6,453 nucleotides of DNA from Chromatiales bacterium (GTDB taxonomy: Bacteria; Pseudomonadota; Gammaproteobacteria; Chromatiales; Chromatiaceae), in NCBI GenBank assembly GCA_024762485.1, contig JANTHH010000156.1:1-6453 (forward strand), in the 5' to 3' direction. Of this stretch, positions 1 through 6,299 are shown in pieces. Each line of letters begins with the position of its first letter. Within the stretch, counting starts at the first letter, position 1. The position numbers were made by a program, and so were the translations under genes. Below the pieces are notes generated by a model. It was not told where the DNA came from. It ran no database searches and saw only the letters and a list, made by a program, of their open reading frames with translations.

Positions 1-2286
1 GGCGCCGAGCCGGAACGGCTGCGGGTACGCCTGAACGACGAACCGGGCATCAAGCTGTCGATCCAGAAGCAGCCCCAGGCCAACACCGTGGCGGTGGTCG
101 ATGCCGTGGCGGGTCAGCTGGACGAACTGGCACGGCAGCAGCTGATCCCCGCCGACATCCGCATCGCCCGGGTCGGCGACGAGGCGCACTTCATCCGCCA
201 GTCGCTGGACAATGCCACCACCGCCGCACTCAGCGGCGCCGTGCTGGCGATGCTGGTGGTGTACCTGTTCCTCGGCAGCCTGCGCCGCACCCTGATCATC
301 GGCAGTGCCATCCCCATCGCCATCCTGGTGACCCTGGCACTGATGTCGCTGGCGGGCCTGACCATCAACGTCATGACCCTCGGCGGGCTGGCGCTGGGCA
401 TCGGCATGCTGGTGGACAGCACCATCGTCATGCTGGAGAACATCTACCGTCACCAGCGTCAGGGCGAGAGCGGTGACCTGGCCGCCGAGCACGGCGCCGG
501 CGAGGTCACCAGCCCCATCGTCGCCTCCACCTCCACCAACCTGGCGGCAGTGCTGCCCTTCCTGTTCATCGGCGGGCTCATCGGCCTGCTGTTCCAGGAG
601 CTGATCTTCACCATCTCCGCCGCCATCCTCGCCTCCATGGTGGTGGCGCTGACGCTGGTCCCGGCACTGGCCGGACATATCCCGGCCCGTCACGAGGGCC
701 CGCTGCGGCGCCTGATCAACCGTGCGACGGACGCCCTGCAGAATGGCTATGCACGGGCACTGACGCTGGCCCTGCATTGGGGCTGGCTGGTGCTGGCGGT
801 CTTCCTCGCGCTCGCGGCGGTGGTCGCCTGGCCACTGCTGCAGGACCTTGCACAGCCGCCGAAAAACCTGCTGCCGAAGCTGGACGACGGCCGCGTCGCC
901 ATCCGCCTGACCGCCGACCGCGGGGTCAGTGTCGATGCCATGGATCGCCTCACCCGCCGGGTGGAGACCCTGGTGCAGGCACAGCCGGAGGTGGACAGCG
1001 TGTTCACCACCGTCGGCGGCTTCATCTTCGGCCGCTCCGAATTCGAATCGCCCAACCGGGCCAGCATCCTGATCCAGCTCAAGCCTCTCGCCGAGCGCCG
1101 CATCGCCAGCAAGGACTGGATCAAGCGCATGCGCCGCGAGGTGGCGGCGCAGCAGCTGGTGGGGGTGAAGGTGCGCATCGCCAGCCGTGGCATCCGAGGC
1201 CTGCGGCTGAGCCGCGGTGATGATGACATCGGTTTCCGCGTCACCGGCCCCGATCAGGACACCCTGGTGCAACTCGCCGAACAGATGACGGAGCGACTGA
1301 AACCCCTGCCCGCGCTGCGCAATGTGCAGCATTCCAGCGAAGAGGTGAATCAGGAACTGTCCATCGAACTCGACCGGGAGCGGGCCGCACTCTATGGACT
1401 GAGTGCAGCGGATGTCGGCGAGGCGCTGCGCTTCGCACTCGAAGGTCAGACCGTCAGCCACTTCATCCAGGACGACCGCCGCATCGACCTGGTACTGCGC
1501 CTGAGCCGCCGGGACATCGCCACACCCGGCGACCTCGACCGCATCCTCCTGCATGCGCAGAACGACACCCGAACCAGCGTCAGGCTCGGCGAGATCGCGC
1601 AGATACGGCTCATCGCCGCGCCGGGCAGCATCCTGCGCGACCGCCAGCAGCGCTACGTGGAGGTCAGCGCCACCCTTGGCGCCGATAGCAATCTGGCGGA
1701 CGCCGTCACCGCGGCCCAGCAGGCACTGGCGGAGATCGCCCTGCCCGAGGGTTATTTCATCTACGAGGCCGGCAACCTGGAGTCACTGAAGACCGGCGGG
1801 CAGCTGGGCAGCCTGCTGCTCGGCCTCGCCCTGTTCCTGGTGCTGGTGGTGATGGCAGTGCAGTACGAATCGCTGCGCAATCCGCTGATCATCGTCGCCA
1901 GTGTGTTTTTCGCCATCATCGGCGTGGCGCTCGGACTGGACTGGACGGACACCGGCATCACCATGCCGGTGTGGCTGGGGCTGATCATGCTCGTCGGCAT
2001 CGTGGTCAACAATGCCATCGTGCTGGTGGAATACATCGAGCTGCAGCGCCGCCGGGGCCTCGCCCGCCACAGCGCCATCGTCGCGGCCGCGCGCAGCCGT
2101 CTGCGACCGATCCTGATGACCACCATCACCACCGTGGTCGGCATGCTGCCGCTGGCCCTGGCGCTGGGCGAGGGCGCCGAGATGCTGCAGCCACTGGCCA
2201 TCACCATCGTCGCCGGCCTGCTGTTCTCCACCCTGGTCAGCCTGCTGCTGGTACCGGTGATGTACCGCTACCTGGCGGCACGCTGA
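1..2286 (+). CDS. RND efflux transporter permease subunit (AcrB/HAE-like), 5'-truncated by window edge
   Basis: Inner-membrane, proton-driven pump subunit of the RND superfamily, which normally works with a periplasmic adaptor and an outer-membrane channel. The frame is open from base 1 and ends at TGA 2284-2286, giving 761 residues. Full-length members have about 1020-1050, so TM1 and most of the first porter domain lie outside the window. Visible in order (fragment numbering): a TM2-like segment (~76-91), TM3 (~98-119), TM4 with GMLVDSTIVMLENI (Asp at 139), TM5-TM6, a second porter half, then TM8-TM12 with GIVVNNAIVLVEYI in TM10 and LLLVPVMYRYL at the end. AcrB's TM4 Asp-Asp pair is Asp-Ser here and the TM10 Lys position is Asn. 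Such substitutions are seen in other RND groups, so they do not by themselves mean loss of function. The segment around 1180-1250 (ASRGIRGLRLSRGDDDIGF) looks specific to a subgroup. The substrate cannot be told from this fragment. No frameshift is seen, and any adaptor gene would lie upstream. Confidence 0.95.
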   Translation, partial: GAEPERLRVRLNDEPGIKLSIQKQPQANTVAVVDAVAGQLDELARQQLIPADIRIARVGDEAHFIRQSLDNATTAALSGAVLAMLVVYLFLGSLRRTLIIGSAIPIAILVTLALMSLAGLTINVMTLGGLALGIGMLVDSTIVMLENIYRHQRQGESGDLAAEHGAGEVTSPIVASTSTNLAAVLPFLFIGGLIGLLFQELIFTISAAILASMVVALTLVPALAGHIPARHEGPLRRLINRATDALQNGYARALTLALHWGWLVLAVFLALAAVVAWPLLQDLAQPPKNLLPKLDDGRVAIRLTADRGVSVDAMDRLTRRVETLVQAQPEVDSVFTTVGGFIFGRSEFESPNRASILIQLKPLAERRIASKDWIKRMRREVAAQQLVGVKVRIASRGIRGLRLSRGDDDIGFRVTGPDQDTLVQLAEQMTERLKPLPALRNVQHSSEEVNQELSIELDRERAALYGLSAADVGEALRFALEGQTVSHFIQDDRRIDLVLRLSRRDIATPGDLDRILLHAQNDTRTSVRLGEIAQIRLIAAPGSILRDRQQRYVEVSATLGADSNLADAVTAAQQALAEIALPEGYFIYEAGNLESLKTGGQLGSLLLGLALFLVLVVMAVQYESLRNPLIIVASVFFAIIGVALGLDWTDTGITMPVWLGLIMLVGIVVNNAIVLVEYIELQRRRGLARHSAIVAAARSRLRPILMTTITTVVGMLPLALALGEGAEMLQPLAITIVAGLLFSTLVSLLLVPVMYRYLAAR

Positions 2287-2315
2287 GCAGTCGACACCCC
2301 CTGCCGCCACATGGA

Positions 2316-2340
2316 TAACCCCTGAGGCTGCCAGGGGTTA
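2316..2340 (+). terminator. Hairpin after the RND gene, possible terminator without a T-tract
   Basis: A perfect 9-bp stem, TAACCCCTG (2316-2324) pairing with CAGGGGTTA (2332-2340), closes a 7-nt loop. It begins 30 nt after the RND stop and lies 111 nt before the PiT start. No run of T follows on either strand, so it is not a classical intrinsic terminator. It could stop transcription with Rho, protect the 3' end of the RND mRNA, or act in both directions. Its position between two likely transcription units supports a boundary role. Confidence 0.5.
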
Positions 2341-2403
2341 CCCCAGCCCATCCTCTACACCACCTGCCCGGATACTGATCTGGGACAAAGACGCGCCGGG
2401 CAC

Positions 2404-2425
2404 ATTGTTACGATTATGTGACAAT
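2404..2425. promoter_or_regulatory. Operator-like inverted repeat upstream of the PiT gene
   Basis: ATTGTTAC (2404-2411) and GTGACAAT (2418-2425) form an inverted repeat of 8-bp arms around the 6-bp centre GATTAT. Seven of eight positions are complementary and the eighth would be a G-T wobble. It sits in the only AT-rich patch of a GC-rich intergenic region, 27-48 bp before the PiT start codon, where a promoter and operator would be expected. The symmetry suits a dimeric regulator, but I do not recognise the exact consensus: it is not a good CRP (TGTGA-N6-TCACA) or FNR site. No convincing -35/-10 pair could be assigned; TACGAT (2409-2414) is a weak -10 candidate inside the repeat. Confidence 0.4.
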
Positions 2426-2435
2426 CCCATGACAC
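2418..2435 (-). promoter_or_regulatory. Candidate PHO box (PhoB-type direct repeat), bottom strand
   Basis: Read on the minus strand, GTGTCAT-GGGA-TTGTCAC consists of two 7-bp repeats spaced by 4 bp, the 11-bp period of PhoB sites. Against the known E. coli consensus CTGTCAT-N4-CTGTCA(C/T), each repeat matches 6 of 7 positions. It ends 16 bp before the start codon of a phosphate transporter gene. Its orientation is opposite to that gene and it lies close to the start codon, so repression would be more plausible than activation. PhoB-dependent repression of pit-type transporters under phosphate starvation is known in some bacteria. One half-site overlaps the right arm of the inverted repeat at 2404-2425. 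This is a single-site match by eye and may be chance. Confidence 0.35.
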
Positions 2436-2451
2436 CCCTGGCGGACTCCCC

Positions 2452-4011
2452 ATGAAACTGGAAAACCTCAACGACATCGAACGGGCGACCCTGCCCGCCC
2501 GCCAGGAGCTGCTCCGTCTTGGTGCGGCCATGCTGTTCATCATCGGCATCATCTTCTTCATCGGCGTGGAGATGGATGGCAGCTACATGCTGGTGATCGC
2601 CGCCATGATGGGGGGTTACATGGCACTGAATATCGGTGCCAACGATGTCGCCAACAATGTCGGCCCCGCGGTGGGATCGCGTGCCCTGACCATGGCCGGC
2701 GCCATCCTCATCGCCGCCATCTTCGAGGCGGCGGGCGCGATCATCGCCGGCGGCGACGTGGTGGGCACCATCAAGAAGGGCATCATCAACCCGCAGCTGA
2801 TCGCTGACACCAACACCTTCGTCTGGCTGATGATGGCGGCGCTGCTGTCGGGTGCGATCTGGCTGAACATCGCCACGGCGCTGGGCGCGCCGGTCTCCAC
2901 CACCCACTCCATCGTCGGCGGCGTGCTCGGGGCGGGCATCGCGGCGGGCGGCCTCGGCATCGCCGACTGGTCGAAGATGGGCGCCATCGCCGCCAGCTGG
3001 GTGATCTCGCCGGTGCTCGGCGGCATCATCGCCGCGATCTTTCTCTACATCATCAAGCGTACGGTCACCTATCGCGAGGACATGCTCGCCGCGGCGCGAC
3101 GCATGGTGCCGCTGCTGGTGGCGCTGATGGCCTGGGCCTTCAGCACCTATCTGCTGCTGAAGGGGCTGAAGAAGCTGTGGAAGATGGACTTCGGCACCGC
3201 CCTGCTGATCGGCCTGGCAATAGCGGCGGTGATCTACGCCTTGCTGCGCCCGGTGATCGCGCGGGCGACCCGACGCCTGGACAATGACAAATCGGCCATC
3301 AACCGGCTGTTCACCATCCCGCTGATCTTCGCCGCCGCCCTGCTCAGCTTCGCCCACGGCGCCAACGACGTGGCCAATGCGGTCGGCCCGCTGGCGGCGA
3401 TCAACGACTCACTGGTCCATGGCGGCATTCACCAGAAGGCGGCCATACCGCTGTGGGTGATGCTCATCGGCGCCATCGGCATCGCCATCGGGCTGGCGCT
3501 CTACGGCCCCAAGCTGATCCGCACCGTGGGCAGCGAGATCACCGAACTGGACCAGAGCCGGGCCTTCTGCATCGCCATGGCGGCGGCCATCACCGTGATC
3601 ATCGCCAGCCAGCTGGGGCTACCCGTGTCATCCACGCATATCGCGGTGGGTGCGGTGTTCGGCGTCGGCTTCCTGCGCGAGTACCTCAAGGCCACCTACG
3701 CCAAGATGATCGACGAGATCGAGGAGCACCACCAGGGTGAGGACCGGGTGGTGGTGGAGGCCTTCCTGGAGCGCTTTCGCAGTGCGCCACTGGAGGAAAA
3801 ACGCCTGATGCTGCAGCAGCTCAAGAACAAATCGACCCCGGCGCAACTTGCCAAGGTCGAGCGCAAACGCCTCAACAAGATGGTCCGCAAACAGCTGGTC
3901 AAGCGTTCCGCGCTGATGAAGATCGCCGCCGCCTGGGTGATCACGGTTCCTGCATCCGGCCTGCTGGCTGCCATACTGTATTTCACCATCCGCGGCATGA
4001 TGCTGCCCTGA
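2452..4011 (+). CDS. pit: PiT-family inorganic phosphate transporter
   Basis: Inner-membrane secondary transporter that imports inorganic phosphate (as neutral metal-phosphate or with a cation) by the PiT/PHO4 mechanism. The 519-residue product carries both inverted-repeat family signatures: GANDVANNVGP at 62-72 with GAPVSTTHS at 145-153, and GANDVANAVGP at 303-313 with GLPVSSTHI at 389-397. About ten or more hydrophobic segments span residues 25-410. A charged helical stretch (about 411-487, rich in Glu, Lys and Arg) precedes a last membrane helix (about 489-515). This tail makes it longer than a minimal PiT protein and may be a cytoplasmic regulatory element. The start at ATG 2452 is supported by GGCGGA (2440-2445) six bases upstream and by a plausible 25-residue cytoplasmic leader before TM1. 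The next gene follows 29 nt after the stop, so they probably share a transcript. Coupling ion (H+ or Na+) cannot be read from the sequence. Confidence 0.95.
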   Translation: MKLENLNDIERATLPARQELLRLGAAMLFIIGIIFFIGVEMDGSYMLVIAAMMGGYMALNIGANDVANNVGPAVGSRALTMAGAILIAAIFEAAGAIIAGGDVVGTIKKGIINPQLIADTNTFVWLMMAALLSGAIWLNIATALGAPVSTTHSIVGGVLGAGIAAGGLGIADWSKMGAIAASWVISPVLGGIIAAIFLYIIKRTVTYREDMLAAARRMVPLLVALMAWAFSTYLLLKGLKKLWKMDFGTALLIGLAIAAVIYALLRPVIARATRRLDNDKSAINRLFTIPLIFAAALLSFAHGANDVANAVGPLAAINDSLVHGGIHQKAAIPLWVMLIGAIGIAIGLALYGPKLIRTVGSEITELDQSRAFCIAMAAAITVIIASQLGLPVSSTHIAVGAVFGVGFLREYLKATYAKMIDEIEEHHQGEDRVVVEAFLERFRSAPLEEKRLMLQQLKNKSTPAQLAKVERKRLNKMVRKQLVKRSALMKIAAAWVITVPASGLLAAILYFTIRGMMLP

Positions 4012-4040
4012 AACCGACCGGATCACCTGCCTGAGGGCAC

Positions 4041-5855
4041 ATGCTGCGCAAGATATTCCTGCCCACCATCTTAGCCATTCTGGCCTACGGATTCTGGCTG
4101 AGCCCGGACTTCAAGGTCATCTCGGCGGGGGTGGCGATCTTCCTGTTCGGCATGCTGTCGCTGGAGGAAGGCTTCAAGGCCTTCACCGGCGGCACCCTGG
4201 AACGGCTGCTGCAGAACACCACTGACCGGCTGTGGAAGAGCCTCGGCTTCGGCATGATCACCACCACGCTGATGCAGTCGAGCTCGCTGGTGTCGGTGAT
4301 CACCATCTCCTTCCTCAGCGCCGGGCTGCTGGGTCTCGCCCAGGGTATCGGCATCATCTTCGGCGCCAATCTCGGCACCACCACCGGTGCCTGGCTGATC
4401 GCCGGGCTGGGGCTGAAGGTGCACATCTCCGCCTACGCCATGCCGATGCTGGTGTTCGGCGTGATCCTGCTGTTCCAGCCACAGAAGAGCGCCAAGGGCT
4501 TCGGCTATGTGCTTGTCGGCCTGGGTTTCCTGTTCCTCGGCATCTTCTACATGAAGGATGGGTTCGACTCCTTCAAGAGTGCCATCGACCTGTCGCAATA
4601 TGCCCTGCCGGGGCTCACCGGGCTACTGGTCTACACCCTGCTCGGTATCCTCGCCACGGTGGTGATGCAGTCGAGCCACGCCACCCTGGTGCTCACCCTG
4701 ACCGCGCTGGCGAGTGGCCAGATCACCTACGAGAACGGTCTGGCACTGGCCATCGGCGCCAACGTCGGCACCACCATCACCGCCGTGCTCGGCGCCATCG
4801 GTGCCAATGTCGAGGGACGCCGGCTGGCCGCAGCCCATGTGCTGTTCAACGTCATCACCGGGCTGATCGCCATCCTTGCCATCGGCCAGTTCCGCATGGC
4901 GGTGGATGTCATCGCCCATGAGCTGGGCATTGCGCCCCAGGATTACACCCTGAAGCTGGCCATCTTCCACACCCTGTTCAACCTTACTGGTGTGTTGGTG
5001 ATGCTGCCCTTCGTCGGGCGACTGGTGAGCCTGCTGGAGCGGTGGTTCAAGGTGCGGGCGCCCAGAGTGGTGCGCCCGCGCTATCTCAACGATGCCGCCC
5101 TGGAGATCCCCGACGCGGCGCTCTCCGCACTGCGCAAGGAAGTGGCCCATCTGTTCGAGCGCGCCTTCGGCATCATGGCCCATGGCCTAAACCTGCACCG
5201 CCGTACCATCCTCTCCGACTACGACCTGGATCAACTCATCGATGCGCCACCGCGCCGTGGCGATTACGACATCGAGGCCCACTACGAGCGCGACCTCAAG
5301 ACCCTCTACAGCGAGATCGTCGCCTTCGCCAGCCAGCTGCGCACCAACATACCGGAGGCGCGTTCCGAAGAACTCTATGAATTACGTAATGCTGCACGCG
5401 GCATCGTCGAGGCGGTCAAGGAGGTCAAGCACATGCGCGAGAACCTGGTGCGTTACACCAGCCATGGCAACAAGGACATCCGCACCGAATACAACCGCCT
5501 GCGCGCCCTGCTGGCCGGCGTGCTGCGCCAGGTCTACCAACTGGTCATTGCCCGGGACGAGACCGTCACACTGCTGTCACTCGACGAGCTTAGGGTACAG
5601 GTGAAGGAGGCCGCCAGGGCACTGGATGAACGCCTCGAACGACTCATCCGCGAGCGCCTGATCACCCCCGCGATGGCCACCTCGCTGATGAATGACAGCA
5701 ACTATGCCTTTACTGCCGCCGAGGCACTGCTCAACGCCGGCCGCGCACTCTTCGCCGCACCCACTGCAGCGGCGCGGGATGCCGAACGCGAGCTCAGCCT
5801 GAGTGACGAAGAGATCGAGCAGATGCTGGAGCAAGAAGGGGGTACACGGCGATGA
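4041..5855 (+). CDS. Na+/phosphate cotransporter (NptA/YjbB-type) with C-terminal PhoU-like domain
   Basis: Inner-membrane sodium-coupled phosphate transporter of the Na/Pi-cotransporter II family (relatives: Vibrio NptA, E. coli YjbB). The 604-residue protein has the duplicated core: QSSS at 79-82 with GANLGTT at 108-114, and QSSHA at 210-214 with GANVGTT at 239-245, within hydrophobic segments spanning about 5-335. Residues from about 355 to 575 are soluble and all-helical, resembling PhoU (for example AARGIVEAVKEVKHMRENL at 451-469), a fusion known in this family and thought to sense or tune phosphate flux. The tail (586-599) is strongly acidic. The ATG at 4041 is preceded by TGAGGG (4032-4037), a slightly close Shine-Dalgarno. 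It lies 29 nt after the PiT gene and overlaps the next gene by ATGA, consistent with one operon. E. coli YjbB has been linked to phosphate export, so direction of transport is not certain here. Confidence 0.93.
   Translation: MLRKIFLPTILAILAYGFWLSPDFKVISAGVAIFLFGMLSLEEGFKAFTGGTLERLLQNTTDRLWKSLGFGMITTTLMQSSSLVSVITISFLSAGLLGLAQGIGIIFGANLGTTTGAWLIAGLGLKVHISAYAMPMLVFGVILLFQPQKSAKGFGYVLVGLGFLFLGIFYMKDGFDSFKSAIDLSQYALPGLTGLLVYTLLGILATVVMQSSHATLVLTLTALASGQITYENGLALAIGANVGTTITAVLGAIGANVEGRRLAAAHVLFNVITGLIAILAIGQFRMAVDVIAHELGIAPQDYTLKLAIFHTLFNLTGVLVMLPFVGRLVSLLERWFKVRAPRVVRPRYLNDAALEIPDAALSALRKEVAHLFERAFGIMAHGLNLHRRTILSDYDLDQLIDAPPRRGDYDIEAHYERDLKTLYSEIVAFASQLRTNIPEARSEELYELRNAARGIVEAVKEVKHMRENLVRYTSHGNKDIRTEYNRLRALLAGVLRQVYQLVIARDETVTLLSLDELRVQVKEAARALDERLERLIRERLITPAMATSLMNDSNYAFTAAEALLNAGRALFAAPTAAARDAERELSLSDEEIEQMLEQEGGTRR
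5835..5842 (+). promoter_or_regulatory. Strong ribosome binding site for the small basic protein
   Basis: GAAGGGGG lies nine bases before ATG 5852, inside the last codons of the upstream transporter gene. It is the best Shine-Dalgarno in the window and fixes the start of the small ORF at 5852 rather than at the internal ATG 5867. Together with the ATGA overlap it argues that the small gene is truly translated. Confidence 0.65.
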
Positions 5856-6100
5856 AGACGACCACAATGCTCGATCAACTCTCTGATCTTCTCAACAGCG
5901 ACAAGCGCAAGAGAAAGTCCAAACGCAAACACCTGCGCGCCTTGTTGAAGGATCTGAAAAAACGTCAGAAGCAGCTCGAGGAAAAACTCGCCCATACCGA
6001 CGACAGGGAAAAACGTCACAAGCTGAAGCGCGAGATCGAGATCATCATCGAGCAACGACGCAAGGGTATCCGCCTGTACAAGGAACTGCGCAACAACTGA
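5852..6100 (+). CDS. Small highly basic coiled-coil protein, coupled to the Na+/Pi cotransporter gene; function unknown
   Basis: An 82-residue protein I do not recognise. About 28 residues are Lys or Arg against about 13 Asp or Glu, so it is strongly cationic. Residues 1-17 are neutral to acidic (MLDQLSDLLNSD). A basic run, KRKRKSKRKH, covers 18-27. Two amphipathic helices follow, roughly 28-47 (Leu 28, 31, 35, 42, 46) and 53-79 (Leu/Ile 58, 62, 65, 66, 73), separated by a polar turn HTDDRE at 48-53, which suggests a helical hairpin or coiled coil. There is no signal peptide or membrane segment, so it is probably cytoplasmic. Its ATG overlaps the upstream TGA as ATGA and has a strong Shine-Dalgarno, indicating translational coupling. 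Inferred roles, none proven: an accessory or regulatory subunit binding the transporter's PhoU-like domain or acidic tail, or a protein binding polyanions such as nucleic acid or polyphosphate. Lower GC than its neighbours follows from its Lys codons and is not evidence of transfer. Confidence 0.8.
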   Translation: MKTTTMLDQLSDLLNSDKRKRKSKRKHLRALLKDLKKRQKQLEEKLAHTDDREKRHKLKREIEIIIEQRRKGIRLYKELRNN

Positions 6101-6171
6101 ACAGGCAACGGCCGGACACACGCCGACACCCTGCCCCAGCACCCCGTCTCAGCAGCTGTAACGGCAAACAT
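6101..6171. other. Intergenic gap between the small gene and the broken minus-strand gene
   Basis: Seventy-one bases between two gene ends that face each other. No convincing terminator is present: the best pairing is a 4-bp CGGC/GCCG stem with a 9-nt loop and no T-tract. The stretch separates the phosphate cluster from the remnant gene and insertion sequence to its right. Confidence 0.5.
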
Positions 6172-6291
6172 TCAGCCCAGGCAGCGCTCGTAGGCCTCGC
6201 GCGAGTCCAGCCCCTGGTCGAACCGCTTCCATGCTTCCGCCTCCGCCAGTGGACGATCCAGTTCACAGAAGGCCCCGTAACGGTGGCGTGT
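6172..6291 (-). pseudogene. C-terminal remnant of an unrecognised gene, apparently cut by the IS
   Basis: On the minus strand a frame runs to a TGA at 6174-6172 and reads coherently for about 39 codons, including YGAFCELDRPLAEAEAWKRF and then DQGLDSREAYERCLG. The mix of helical acidic and aromatic residues and the GC-rich third positions look like a real protein tail rather than a chance frame. Upstream it meets two consecutive in-frame stops (6297-6292), just where the insertion sequence is expected to end (about 6289-6302), and it has no start codon. The simplest reading is a gene whose 5' part was separated or lost when the IS inserted. I do not recognise the family. The rest of the gene, if it survives, would lie beyond the far IS end, outside the window. 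Confidence 0.5.
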
Positions 6292-6299
6292 TCATCAGG

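Noticed and set aside
2382..2414. Promoter built from GGGACA (2382-2387) and TACGAT (2409-2414).
   Set aside because: The spacing is 21 bp, too long for a standard sigma-70 promoter, and each hexamer matches only four of six positions.
2338..3357. A 339-codon open frame on the minus strand across the PiT gene.
   Set aside because: Its composition (Asp, Gly, His, Gln, Arg runs) is typical of the antisense of a GC-rich membrane protein gene, and the opposite strand clearly encodes a PiT transporter.
6110..6126. Possible terminator hairpin after the small gene (CGGC/GCCG).
   Set aside because: Only four base pairs with a 9-nt loop and no T-tract; too weak to call.
6045..6266. A 73-codon minus-strand open frame starting with ATG at 6266.
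   Set aside because: It overlaps the well-supported small + strand gene and is in a different frame from the coherent minus-strand tail ending at 6172. Its Arg/Cys/Gly-rich product looks like a frame shadow.
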